From assembly GCF_021134715.1 (NCBI RefSeq), contig NC_060023.1:1178001-1242000 (forward strand): 64,000 nucleotides of DNA. Direction: 5' to 3'. The stretch's first letter is position 1. The number at the start of each line of letters is the position of its first letter. This DNA is from Daphnia pulex. Its lineage: Eukaryota > Arthropoda > Branchiopoda > Diplostraca > Daphniidae. Of the stretch, positions 12,018 through 23,844 are shown piece after piece. Under the pieces are notes generated by a model. It was not told where the DNA came from. It saw nothing but the letters and a program-made list of their open reading frames with translations, and ran no database searches. The position numbers and the translations under genes are program-made.

Positions 12018-13570
12018 GGGGGTAAAAGTTACACCGGTATTACTATGTGCTGGTATAGTAGTACATGCTGTCAACGAGTTCCGCAGCAGTTTTTCCTGCT
12101 GCTGCCGGGCCAACGCCCCGTGTGTGCACGCATTCCGGCCCCCCCTCTTTTTTGTGTTACTCCCGAGAGTTGGCAGCATAGAGAGAATTGAGCTGCTGTG
12201 GGGCGTCAGAAAGTTTCTAGACGTCGAGTTTTTGTTTTGTTTTATTTTCGTAGATCAAAATTTGCCTCAACCTATAGTAATCGGTTCTGTATATTCTATT
12301 GCGTGTTTCACAGGTGTGTGGGTTGCGCAACTTGTCAAGCCAAAGTCGACGACAACAAGTCTAAAAAAACGAGTTGGGCTATGTATAATGTCGACCTATG
12401 TCTATACCCAGAATAATCAATTGGGAATTTCAGTAATAACCTGTTAACTGCCTGTTGCTGGTATATTATAACCTTGAATGGGAATGTCGTCGCTGTGTTA
12501 TAACTAAAAGACGGTTGAACTGGACGTCTTGGTCAAGTTAGAAAGCACTTTCAATGAATTGATTGACTAACTAGAATTGCACGGTACATTTTTTTTCGGT
12601 CGAGATTTATCTTAAAAACCGGTTTCAGATTGATTAATATTTGGGAATTATATCAAGTTAAATTTAATTGCAATTAATTGTAGCAGAGCCTCGCCAATAT
12701 TTATCGCCAATTTCATCTTATTTTTTGACACGATTTTTAAGTTATTCCAATCTATTTGAAACCCGCGAAATTCAACTTGAATGTCCAGTTTATGTATTAT
12801 GGGTTATAACATTGATGTCAATTCGGAACCCCCCTCTCGCGTGTTAACTCGTTTTTATTTTTGAAAAGATTTTTATAAAGCTGCTGCTGCTGCTGCATGT
12901 GTTACTTTCTCAATCTCAGCTTCAATCAAATTCCGAGCTGGAAATCTGGGACTTTTTTTTTCTTTTCTTTTCCCCCAAAAGTTTTTTTTTTTTTACTGAT
13001 GGCGTGATAAGATAATATATAATCCAGGGTATTTTTTTGTTTTATTCCCCAACATCTTATAATAAAGTGAAAACGGACACGACACATTATATATATAGGT
13101 AGACGGCAGCGGGTGCATGCTGGCACGGAGTGAAATCAAGTTGCGACCGACCTCGCCCGACCAGACTTGTGTTGCAGAAATGGCCACCACCAGCGGCTCC
13201 CGTTTTCTCCTTAATCCGCGTTCAAATAATAAAAGGTGCTGCTGCTGGTACGGTATTATACTACTTACGCAACACTCTGCTCCTATCTGTATACTTCACA
13301 CAGTCATCACGCCAGCACAAGTTCCAATTTTTAAAAGGCAATTTTTTTGTGGTTGTTTTAAGTCGTTAATCATTCAGCAAAATTTGGGTTATACTATAGA
13401 AACGGTCGAATGTCTATTTGTTTTTTTGTTGTTGTTGCCATTGTTTGATAGGTGAAGTAATTATATTATTATCATTGCATGAAATCGCTCCCAATTTGAA
13501 TATTTTTTTAGTTGGGGGAGGTATGTTCAACAGACCGTCAAGGACACGCGGGAAAATTGAAATCATTCTT
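12018..13570. other. Intergenic, simple repeats only
   Basis: No gene is seen. A short CTG/GCT repeat lies near 12881-12897, and T-rich runs lie near 12950-12995. Confidence 0.5.
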
Positions 13571-14780
13571 TTAAAAGTATCCAGCGCATTTGGAACGGCG
13601 ATCTCGGTAGCTGCCCAGTGGACACCAGGTCATGGGCCGGCTCAGTGGAGGAGCTGGGCGGACACGCCTAGGCGCCACAGCGACGCTGGCCAAAGTCGAA
13701 GGAGCAACAGCCGACGATCGGCAGTGGATGGAATTGTCGGAGCTGTCCAGTTCCAAAAGTTGGCCGTCCCGGCACGGCCCTCGACTCTTCAATCTCCAAC
13801 ATTTGTTGCTGGAATTAGTGGCGGCTGATTTGAATAATCGTTTGCGAGCAGCAGCTTCTCTCTTGTTGTTCGCACTCCCGTAGACGTGCCGGCCGTCTGC
13901 CGGGCAACCTTTCGGCACGATTTGACACGCCGGAATGCGGTCGTTGACGATCCACCAGTGACCTATTTTGCACGGACCCTATATAGTCAAGCGCAGCAGG
14001 TAATTTTCATCCGAAAAATTTGAATATTAGAAAAGGCGGGAATAACTGAATTTTTGAAAAAAAAACAAACCTGCGTGTAGAGTTGGTGGCATTGTTTGGT
14101 CCTGTCCGAATAGAGAAATGCGCTGCCGTTGTTATTATTCATTTGGCAATCGCAAATTCCGAGATTGTCCGGCCCGTCGTACAGTTGCTGATGGATCGGA
14201 CAGGGATTGCTGGCGCTTGACCGATGACGTCCTTGATAAGTGACGCAACGTTTCCAGGGTGGATAGAACGTATCGTCGGGTGCTTTACAACGTCTAGCTC
14301 TGCTGTGCGATATTATTTTGATTTGAATTAAATCAAATTAGAAAATTCAATCAAGTGACAACTTGCTTGGCTCGGAAGCGAATGGCGGCCACATCTTTGC
14401 GCAATTCCTCCTGGTATTTGAATTCCTTATCGAGCTCATCGTCGCCGATGAGATTGTCGTAAATGGTCGAACTTAAATGAATTATTTTTGGCCAGACGAC
14501 CCTGTCGAGCTGGTCGAGAAAGAGTTCAGTTTCTCTTTGATTTTTGGCCAGTCGCGAACGTTCCAGCCCGTCGCTGATGAAGTTCATGTCACTCACCAAA
14601 CGTCCCCGCTGGGCCACCATTTTCTGCAAACTGTTGAAACATGAAATAATTCAATTTCTTGATAATTTTTTAATTCCTTATTAACCTGCCCATTGACGAG
14701 GCTGCCGAGCAATGGCCAGCCCAACTCAGGACGATGGCCAGCAGAGCCCCAACAAAGTAGGTAACCAATGTCAACTTCAT
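13571..14780 (-). CDS. Secreted Cys-rich protein, DUF4789-like (paralogue B)
   Basis: Four exons (14686-14780, 14367-14630, 14071-14299 and 13571-13978) give 331 residues in frame. The signal peptide lies within MKLTLVTYFVGALLAIVLSW. The protein matches the 5.2-6.35 kb gene along its length. Shared features are a VWPK(I/L) helix region, a C-x(n)-KRCV segment, paired GPC motifs (GPCKIGHWWIV and SRGPCRDGQLLEL), a GCPADGRHVYG segment and a CPLGSY...C end. Intron 2 has no phase-compatible GT donor. The only join that keeps frame and homology uses GC (GCCAA|GCAAGT), so it is predicted as a GC-AG intron in the same phase as its counterpart in paralogue A. Which of two nearby AGs begins exon 3 (14299 or 14302) is uncertain. 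Function is unknown. Confidence 0.8.
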
Positions 14781-16195
14781 AATTGCTGCTGCTGCTAGGC
14801 CACACCCAACACAGCAGTTCTGGTTTCGACAAGAGTTCAGCGCAGAGAAAACTTTCCGGTTCAAGACAACAAAACTCTCCAAAATCGATGGATGACTCGA
14901 TACTCACTATATCCAGCCAACTGAACTCGAAAGTCTTTCGGAAATAATTGGAAAAAACACTTTCGAAATATCGATTCGAATTTGATTATATTAGCCAACA
15001 CCTCACCAAACTGCGTATATGCAAATTCGGGGTCCTGTCGTCTGCTGCGACGCTCCTAATGACGACAACCAACCAAACGTTACACACTGCTGGGCAATAG
15101 GCGTGGAACCGCCAAAATGGCAATCACCCGAAATAGCCAGTGGGTTATTTTAAGTGTTACATTTATTTATAGATCTGTTAGTCGGTCAAACACTCACGTT
15201 GGATGGCGTCCAAAAATGTACCCAAAATGGACATACAATCTCATCCGGAAATAACCAAAATTTTTAATGTCAAAAGCCGGGGTGAAAGGATAATATTGTA
15301 TTCCCCTACATACAAGATTAATCTGAACGACATTTTCCCCTTTCACCTCCTTCGGGATAATAAGCTTTCAAAATGGCCGTTCAAAATCACGATTCGTTGA
15401 TGATGGTGAAATATTTTTTGGATATTAGCTAATACCCTCTCACACAGCTGTGCCCATATAGATACATTGGGAAATTTGGTGAGTTAACTAGGTTAAGATC
15501 GACGTAGAAATAAATAGATAATGATACCATCGTGACAATGGTGCTGTGTCGAAATGGCCGAGTGATTTGGCGTTTCCAGACGATAGGTGACGGTCAGCAG
15601 GGTAGATTTTGGTGACCTAAATAAAATTGTGTTGGGTTTGGGTATATAACCATGCTGCGTAGAGTGACATAAACAACTTTTCTTTCGAGCTCAATAACCC
15701 AAAAGTCATCGCGAGTTTTCCAATTGAAAATCAGGAATATATACGATAGACCTGTTGTGCTGGACGGCTTCTATACATTAGAGCTGTTTGTGTCACTTTC
15801 ACTATCCTTCCACAAATAATATATAAAGTCTAGTCGACTGTTACAGGCGAAATAACCAATGTTATGTTATTATGATTTGGCGATTTTCTTATAAAAAATA
15901 ATGATTGATTGAATTGATATCGATTGTTATTAGCGAATTTTGTGATTAAACAAAACTGTATTTTTTTGTTCTGTTTTTTCGTGATTGAAGAAAATGGGCA
16001 ATAACAGATGAGAAAGAGAAACTAAAATATACAATCAAAATGTGCACATTCCCCAGTGGAAACTGATTCACCTTCGTTCGAAAAACAAAAAAATTGAAAA
16101 ATAAAAGTTCCTTCAATTAACATTTTGCCTGGCGACTAATTATGTGCCATAAGTCTAAACAGATTGGGGAAATATCAAACTCGGGTCAACACTTA
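14781..16195. other. Intergenic, 3' flank of proprotein gene 1
   Basis: No protein gene is supported. The last 170 bp or so resemble the 3' flanks of the two paralogous proprotein genes. They share a TGTACAATNAAAA-like tract, a GTGAAAACTGA-like tract and a GCGACTAATTATGTGCCATA-like tract. Confidence 0.5.
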
Positions 16196-17257
16196 TTAGA
16201 ACATCATGGGGCTACGCTTCCGTCTAGCGGCACCACCGGCTTCTGCGGCCTCAACTTCGGCGGCTTCAGCGGCTTCAGCTTCAGCAGCTTCGGCTGCCTC
16301 TGCCGGTTCGGCGGCTTCCACTTCGGCCTGTTCTGCTGCCTCGGCTGGTTCGACTTCTTCAATGGGTTCCTGTTCCACGGGTTCGACTTCCTCCCCGGCC
16401 ACAACGGCTGGAGCAGCGGCAGGAGCGGCAACTGGAGCAGCGGCCGGAGCAACTGCGGCCAATTGAGCTGCTTTGGCTTGAGCGTGAGCGGCGAAATGAG
16501 CGGCTTTAGCCTGAGTCACTTCCAGGGTGTCCTTGGGTGGCTCAAAGGTATTCACTGCGGCAACTGGAGTAGCAGCAACTGGGGTAGCAGCGACGGCAGG
16601 GGTGGCGACAGCAGCGGTGGCATCAGCAGCGGCACTGGTTCCTGCGGTGGCGGATGTTCCGGCGGATGCTTCAGCGGTGACGGTTTGACGCTTTCTCCTT
16701 GCAGCTCCGGCCTCTGCTTCAGCAGGCTCAGCCGCTTCAGCCTCAGCCGCTTCAGCTTCAGCTGCGGGTTCAGCCTCAGCCTCAGCTGCTGGCTCGGCTT
16801 CAGCTGGTTCGGCTTCAACTGGTTCGGCTTCAACTGGCTCGGCCTCGACGGGCTCCTCTTCCACCACTGGTTTGGCCTCGGTTTTGGCAGGAGCAACAGC
16901 AGGAGCGGCTTTCACTGGAGCAGGAGCAGCGGCAGCTGGCGCACCTTCCACCGGTTCAACTTCTTCGACCTCAACGGGCTCGGCTTCTTCAACCGGTTCG
17001 GCTTCACCAACAACTTTGGCAGGAGCGGCGGCGGCAGGAGCGGCGGCGGCAGGAGCGGCGGCGGCAGGAGCGGCGGCAGGAGCGGCAGCAGCGACAGCCT
17101 GTCGCTTACTATTAAAAATCAATTGGTATTAAATTAAATTCTTAAATTCATTTCATCTTGATTTCTGGAATGAAATTTACCTGAGAGAATGAGGCGCCGC
17201 CTGGATTGCTGTGAAGCAAACCAAGGCAGCAATGAGCAGAGAAAGATTAGACTTCAT
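16196..17257 (-). CDS. Furin-processed Ala/Glu/Pro-rich secreted proprotein 1
   Basis: Two exons (17181-17257 and 16196-17108) join in phase 2 to give 329 residues. Exon 1 encodes the signal peptide MKSNLSLLIAALVCFTAIQA followed by APHSL. The mature part starts SKRQA, then Ala/Pro-rich sequence, then acidic EPVEA and EAE repeats. An ARRKRQ site lies near residue 163. A Thr/Ala segment follows, then FEPPKDTLEVTQAKAAHFAA with HAQAKAAQLAAV, another acidic Glu/Ala/Pro run and a terminal ARRKRSPMMF. There are no cysteines after the signal. The RRKR sites fit the furin consensus, so the precursor is probably cut into two main pieces. The DTxEVxxAKAxHFAAHA segment is reminiscent of short motifs in arthropod cuticular proteins; this is from memory and was not verified. 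It is the smallest of three paralogues. Confidence 0.85.
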
Positions 17258-17720
17258 GTCAGGAGTTGGTTGGAAATGGAACTGATGCCGTTCAAACTCA
17301 ATCCACCGCCTTTTTAAAGGTAAACCTACGACTGCGCTGGGTTCACATTATGGCCATAGTCGCCAATTTAACCTTGGTAAATGCCGAACCAGCCACCCTT
17401 GAAAACGTGATGATGAAACTCCTTATTCAAAATCTGAATATATAAAGCCCCTAAAGGACTCGACTCTATGTCGAAGAATGCAGACACCGAAAAAAAGAAT
17501 CAGGAAATGGAGCAGTAGCTCTTAAAGGCCAGTCAATTTTATTATTTTTTGCTGGTACAAATTCATCACGATAAAACAAACAACTACGGTGTTGTAAAAC
17601 TAGGCGTTCCCGCGTGTGTAATACAATCCAAACAGCTTTGATTTCACGCTGAATAATCCCTTTGAAATCATAATAATGGCCTTTGGATTTTCCCACAGTC
17701 TGAGAAAAGTTTTGTTGTTC
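17258..17720 (-). repeat. Duplicated upstream flank, copy 1
   Basis: The 5' flank shares blocks with 25273-25930 and 28152-28830. These are the TATA region, a CCTAAAGG(A/T)CT block at about 17450 and an AGGAAAT..AG block with a GGCC(A/T) tract. There is also a GGCGTTCC block near 17605. A 92-codon minus-strand ORF (17600-17878) overlaps the end but has no recognised product. Confidence 0.6.
17311..17318 (-). promoter_or_regulatory. TATA-type box of proprotein gene 1
   Basis: TTTAAAAA (context CCTTTAAAAAGGCGG) lies 54 bp upstream of the ATG. The spacing and flanks are the same in all three paralogues. Confidence 0.65.
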
Positions 17721-20700
17721 TCCAGAGATGACCTGTTGAACAATAACAAAATCAATTCGACCTTGATGGTGTGGATCATTTCCTCATCTTGACTAAAGTA
17801 TTGAGCAATATAATCATAATTAGGATATAAGCCTATACAACGACGCAATATAATTTTTAGTTTCACTTCTGCTGCCAAGGCTGAACTGATTTCATTTTAT
17901 TTTGCCCTTCGATGTGACGACGTTATATAGGATTCAAGTTTATTTTGAAATCAGTGAAAACGGAAGTTGTAGGGCAACACGTGTGCAATACTGCGAAGGT
18001 AGCGACCGGCCAACATATACTTTCATTTCCACATAATGCTCCGAAATTAAGGATCGAAGTATAACCCATTTACCCAATTAGGAAATTTTAAAAAAGGTAT
18101 CCAATAACTGTTATATATGTGTCCGCTTTTAATAATAATAAATTAACACACCTCCCAATCGGGAAAGAGCACGATAGGCCACCACCAGGATTATATATCG
18201 TATATTGATTTGAGATTGTTTTCTATTATATCTCGCTGACCAAACCAAGAGCAAACGAGGCGAACCGGTATCGGCCATGAAATTTGCATTTCAGTCGCAC
18301 AGCACACGCCAACAACACGTCGACTAATAAACAGAATACAACAACACCATATTTTTTCCAATGTTTCAATTTCATTTGATTCCGGGAAATTTCGACCAAA
18401 TTCTCTATACGTTTTTAAAAAATCGATTGAGATTATAATAAAAAAAAAAAAGGAGCTCAAACCAAATTATTAGACGTAGCAAATAAGTCTGTCGTGAACC
18501 GCCCAAACAGGTTTGTCTTATTGTGGAAAGTCAGAGAATAAACCAGTTTTTATTAATATCGTTACTCATTTTCCAGCAAGTATATATACCAAATACAGAA
18601 ATGTTTTTCTAATTTCCAAGGTTTCCATTTCATTTTTTGTTTTGTTTTCATTCAGTGAACAGTTTAGTGATTAATGTCCATGTTTAGTAATATAGCCCGC
18701 TAAAAATTCCCGAATCAAAAATAAATGTGTTATAATAAAGCCAAAATAGCTAATGTCACAATCACGAAAGTGGGTCCGGTCGATTACAACTCACGTCCCG
18801 ATTCCGTGAAATCAATTGAAATGTTTTAGTTAAGTTAATATTAGAGCAGCAAGTGCGTCCGCGGTCTAAATCAGAACGCAAATGGTGCGGTCGGATTAGA
18901 ACGCCGATCTATAAATAAACTAAAGAGCCTGTCATAACAATGGACGAAAAATATCAAGGTCTTTTTGCTCAGTTTCTATTTATTAAGTTCTACTTGTTTT
19001 TTGTTATCGTCCATTCTTTTGTTTCTGCTCGAGTTCCGGCCGTGAGATTATAAACCGTCGCATGTGCTGGAGATGCTGGAAATGAAAAATCAAACAAGGC
19101 CATCACAAAAATGTTGCAGAGCTTTCGTGATTTCTATGAAAACAATTGTTTCACATTTTACTTGAACTCGACCGGTTTAATTGTTGTACAGCCGCGTATA
19201 AAAATGGACACTTGCAAGGTTGCATTCCCTTCCAGGAAATTGACGTCACATTTTTACGTGTCGTGATATTTCTGCCGTTTTGGGGGGCTGTCCATAATCG
19301 CCGTGACACGTTTAGCGGACGGAGAGGGGGGTTAGAAAATAAAAAAACAAAACTTTTAAATTTTAACCTAAAAGAGGAGGGGTCTGAATAATGGTATGGT
19401 TTTAAGGAGGGGTGAGGATATTTTTCATGATGGCCGTCACGAAAGAGGTGGGGTAAACTTCCTTACCTTTAGAAAAAAATTTAAATTTGTAGAGGGAAGG
19501 GTTTGAAAAATAGGGGGGGGGGATACCTTTCGTGACGGCCATCACGAAAAAAGGTGGGAGAGGTAGGGTTCAAATATCCTTTTCTCTTCCTAGGAAATAA
19601 TTACGATTTTCAATTGCTAAATTTACATGAAATTAAATAACTTTTAATGATAAATATTACGTAAGAAAGGTAGTGTTGAATTACAATTAAAGTTAAATGA
19701 AGTAACAATGACTAGCATTAAAAAAAAGGCTGGCCAATCACGGCGGCGGCAAGGTCGGCAAACTGAAATTTCAGGTTTTTCAATCGTCGTGTGTGTTTTA
19801 AAAAGTTTGCATCGCAGTTTATATGCGATTGTGCCGTAGTTTCACTTTCGTCGTTCACGATTATAGACAATACATAAACTTTCAAAAAACAGCTCACTTC
19901 AGGAAATGGTATCTCTATTTTTTGTTGTTGTTTTTAATTCGTGTTTTGTTTGTTAGTTGTTGTTGTTTGGAAAAAAAAATTCTCCGCTGCTGGGCGTTCT
20001 CTTTGGTTTTACCCACGTCAGTTTATGTGATATGTGAAAGCGAACATCAGCCATTTTTTGGTTGAGATTCCTTTAACTTAATTGGCTCATTTGCATAACT
20101 AGTGTAATACGGTAAAACATGTGAGTTATTTATGTTTTCAAAATGGGTGGGGATTTGTCTTATTTGTTAAAGATTCACTGTATACTTATTTATGCATGAA
20201 TAATTTTGAAATAATCTCACATGAATACGATTGCATTAGCCCACATTTTTGCGCATGCAAATCGAGTTATTTTACAGTTACTTTTCTTTTGTAATAATTC
20301 GAAATCCGAAAATATTGATCACGACTAGACTCGTAACTTTCTTTCTGCGTCTGCAAACGTGCCGAGTTTATTCTGCTGTTTCATTTTGTATTTGCTCACT
20401 CTCCTCTATTTTCGGCCATCGATTTTTTCGTCATGAGTAGTGGATTATTGATCGAGCTAGCTTGCCTCACCCAGTTAAATATTGAAGTGATAAAATGCTG
20501 AATAATTTGTCATTTTCTAAAGCTCCGAAAAGCTCCGAGTCACACACACACGTTTTGATTGTTCACCTTTCATTTCACGGACTGGACCTCCAACTTGTTT
20601 TTACGTGACTGACAGCATGGAGCACACGAGCTGCACAGGTTTTTATTTTTCTTATCTTTTACATTTGCTTTTATGTACTTTTTTTTTTTTTTCTCTCGAT

Positions 20701-20948
20701 AGGTTTTTATCGCCAGTGCAGTTTTTTTTTTCCGTCGTCCAACTCAAGGCTATTCGGCATAGGGTTGGGCTTTGGTTGCGTATGAGTAATTATGCGTACT
20801 AGTCTAGCCCCAGTTCTCGTCAATCTTCGTGATTTCTAGTTTGCGAAAGAATTCAGTAATTTTTAAAAATAATGACGTTACTCACAATCTAGTATTACGT
20901 AACTAGGCAAATATTCAAGTACTTTTGTAGACCGCCACTGAATGCTAC
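17721..20948. other. Intergenic
   Basis: No gene is supported. Two near-identical 18-bp near-palindromes (TCGTGACGGCCATCACGA type) lie at 19425-19442 and 19530-19547 in G-rich sequence. Confidence 0.5.
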
Positions 20949-21031
20949 ACCAGGTTGGCCGAGTGGTTAAGGCGCCAGACTTAAGATCTGGTCTCTGTAT
21001 AGAGACGTGGGTTCGAACCCCACACCTGGTA
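20949..21031 (+). tRNA. tRNA-Leu (anticodon TAA), copy 1
   Basis: A full type II cloverleaf is visible. The acceptor stem is ACCAGGT/ACCTGGT. The anticodon stem CCAGA/TCTGG closes the 7-nt loop CTTAAGA, giving anticodon TAA. A long variable arm (TCTCT/AGAGA) and the T arm GTGGG-TTCGAAC-CCCAC follow. The discriminator is A, as expected for Leu. No intron is present. Confidence 0.97.
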
Positions 21032-23844
21032 GAACTTCTTTTTTCAAGATTTTGTTTTATTTCGACGTTTTTGTGATTCTTTAAGAGAAAGTGTTAAGAA
21101 ATAGTTACTTTCCTATAGTTCTGCGACTTAAATTCGTCCGTATTTGAATTTTGGGGTATTAAAATGGAGAAATTCAAGGGTATTTGATTATTTGCTATAA
21201 ATATTCTCGTAAGTATGAAATATTCTACATATTCTAGAAACTTTTTCTGTTTATTTTTATTAATTTCAATTGGCCACTTGCATAACCGTGAAAGTTTTAA
21301 TTAAAGAAATGAGTTGATTTATCAACGATTAATTGTTTTAATCGCAATAAACCTTATTAGTCGTCACGTCGCTCTCTAACAAGTCCAGCAGCAAGGCAGC
21401 AACCAGCATTACCATAACGTAAATCCGCACATGGTGATTTAAACTTTCAAATCTGTGCGATCAATCAATAATACCGGTAGTAGTAAATATGTTATTTCCT
21501 TAATTGAATTTCCTCCATTAAATACAAGAAAATGTTGTTAGACGTCTTTGTGGTTTTATTTTGCGGACGTTTAGAAAACTGACAAACCCTTTTCCCGCAA
21601 TCACAACATATTTCATATTTGAGCGGTCCCTTTGACTGTTATGTCACGTTAACTGACAAGATGCAAATGAAGCTTTCGTTCACGTCCAATATGTCCTCAA
21701 CCTTCACCGACCGTGTCTAGTCATATCGATTTATGGATGGCCGATTGGCCGCATTGTCCTCCGTGACGACATATGATCATAGTCAATGTCAAACAACAAT
21801 CTCCCATAGTTTTTTGCATGGCAGAACATTTCCGATAACAACTGAATATATTCAATAAGCTGGATTTTGGTATGTGCGTGAATTTAGCGCTGGCGGCAAC
21901 TGTCGTAGGTTAGTGATGACGTCATCAATACCACTTGTCCCTCACCTTGACTTGACTTGCTGCTGTACAGATCGCGGGATGTAACGTCCGCAGTCGTTGT
22001 TATCGACTGCATGAGCCTGATTATCGTAATCATTTCCTCGGAGTCTAATTTCATCCGGGTTCACATTGCGTGATATTACGCAATCCATACATAATTAAGC
22101 AGACTTGTTATTGTTATTGCGATAGCTATGTAACACGATTTGTCTTTTCCGGATTTTTCCGACTTTCAAAGCATTTAAATTGATTTCCAGTCTATTAAAT
22201 TTATTTTTTACAATCAAATCAATGCCAAATAAGTCCGACGTTCTATTTTTTTACCGGCATCTGGGCATCTGAAATTGGATATTTGGAATTTTTATTGTTC
22301 GCCATCTGGCGATAAACATCATGATGACGTCAAGCATTCCGACAGCACGTAATTTGAAACCTTAAATTGTTTAGATTAATTTTTGACATTTGATGCCATT
22401 AGCCCAGTCATGGTTTTAAAAATTATGAAGCAAAATTCAGTCGTTGTTGCCTAATGTCAGATTTAGTTATTACAATTTTTAAAGGATTTAATAAGGCGTC
22501 AGAGATAAGATGCTTGTTTCCTTCCTAGAGAGTCTGGCAAATTGTTACTTTTCTTTGGTCTGTGCCTCTGTGGTAGGGGACTGAGTGTAACTTCATGAAG
22601 ATGAAATAAATCCCGATCCGTTCAGCTGATGTCGAACGCGGGAGGTCGATTTAATTTCTATCGATATTTAAGATTGGCTAATTTGAATATTAGTGTCGTC
22701 TGCTTTCTTTTTGTTTTCAACTTTCGAAAAAGAGACGAAAAAATTGAAAACAAATTACGAAATTTACAAAGAAAACGGAACGATCGAACGTGGCTGCACG
22801 AAAAATTGCACAACAAATCAAACTAGAAAAATGTGATCGTCGTGTTAACTCTGGTGTCGCGGCTCTCCATGCTTTCCACTTCATGCTGTTTGGCAGGTGA
22901 AGGTAAAGAATACAAATGGAATGATTATGAAAGCTTATTAAATAGAAGAGATAAACCTGTTCCAAACTTGTGAAATGTTAGTTTCTGACTAGCATTTATT
23001 GTGTTAGCCACCTGTTAATGCATGGTAGTTTGTTGGCACTTGCTGGACTGCTGGTATTAAACTGTCGTTAACATATCTCAGCATTATCGCTAGTGATTTG
23101 TGTTACTTTTATTCCTGCAACCTGCTAGAAATGTTAATGATGCATGACTTGCACAAATGCAGTGTATTACGCAAAAAATTCCCCTGTTTATTTAAAAATT
23201 GGGGTTTAACCCACTGTTTCGTTTTCAACTTTTCCTTATACTTGTTGTTTCTGCAAATATTTTTCATAACCCATTTTTATTTTTTATCTAGATAACCAAC
23301 ATCCCGTTTTCGCCTATGTCACCGATGTCACTCGAGTGGGACGGATCTCTTTCCTTAAATCCCCTCCTGTCCTCGTGTACACCCATGTGTGTGTGATGGG
23401 TGTATTCACGACGCCCTTTTTCCTATCCTACCTGGTATAATTCAACTATTCGTTAACCTCAACTTCGATATCTTCTTTTTTACCTCACAACTTTGTCTGT
23501 GGGTAAACAATCAAATTTGGAAACATTTTAACTTCATTAAACACTTCAGGCAAAGTGCAAGGCATCTACTCGTAATAATTATTTGAATGCAAATTAAGTG
23601 TATAGTGATAAGATAAAGGAACTAGTGATAATTTTTTAGATTTCAAAAATTGTATTTTGCACTCTTGCTTTTTTTGTTCTATTACAATTTACAACTAAGA
23701 AAAGAGACTAAATGTACAATAAAAATTTACACGTTTCAGCACCGTGAAAACTGAAAGGTGCATCAATGACTTTTTGTTTGCATCTGAATGTGGCTGCAAC
23801 TTCTTGCTTTAGCCAGATAGGAGTCGTTTTGGATCTCAAAAGAA
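21032..23844. other. Intergenic, 3' flank of proprotein gene 2
   Basis: No gene is supported. The last 150 bp or so match the 3' flank of proprotein gene 3, sharing a CTAAATGTACAAT tract, a TCAATGACTTTTT tract and a CATCTGAA.GTGGCT tract. Confidence 0.5.

Noticed and set aside
16142..17137. 331-codon plus-strand ORF antisense to proprotein gene 1, Gly/Ser/Phe-rich
   Set aside because: It is the mirror of GC-rich Ala/Glu/Pro codons, which complement to stop-free frames. The minus frame has a signal peptide, splice sites and paralogues.
22629..22965. Basic ORFs at 22629-22826 (+) and 22717-22965 (-)
   Set aside because: Overlapping opposite-strand frames in AT-rich DNA with no splice context or recognisable motif.
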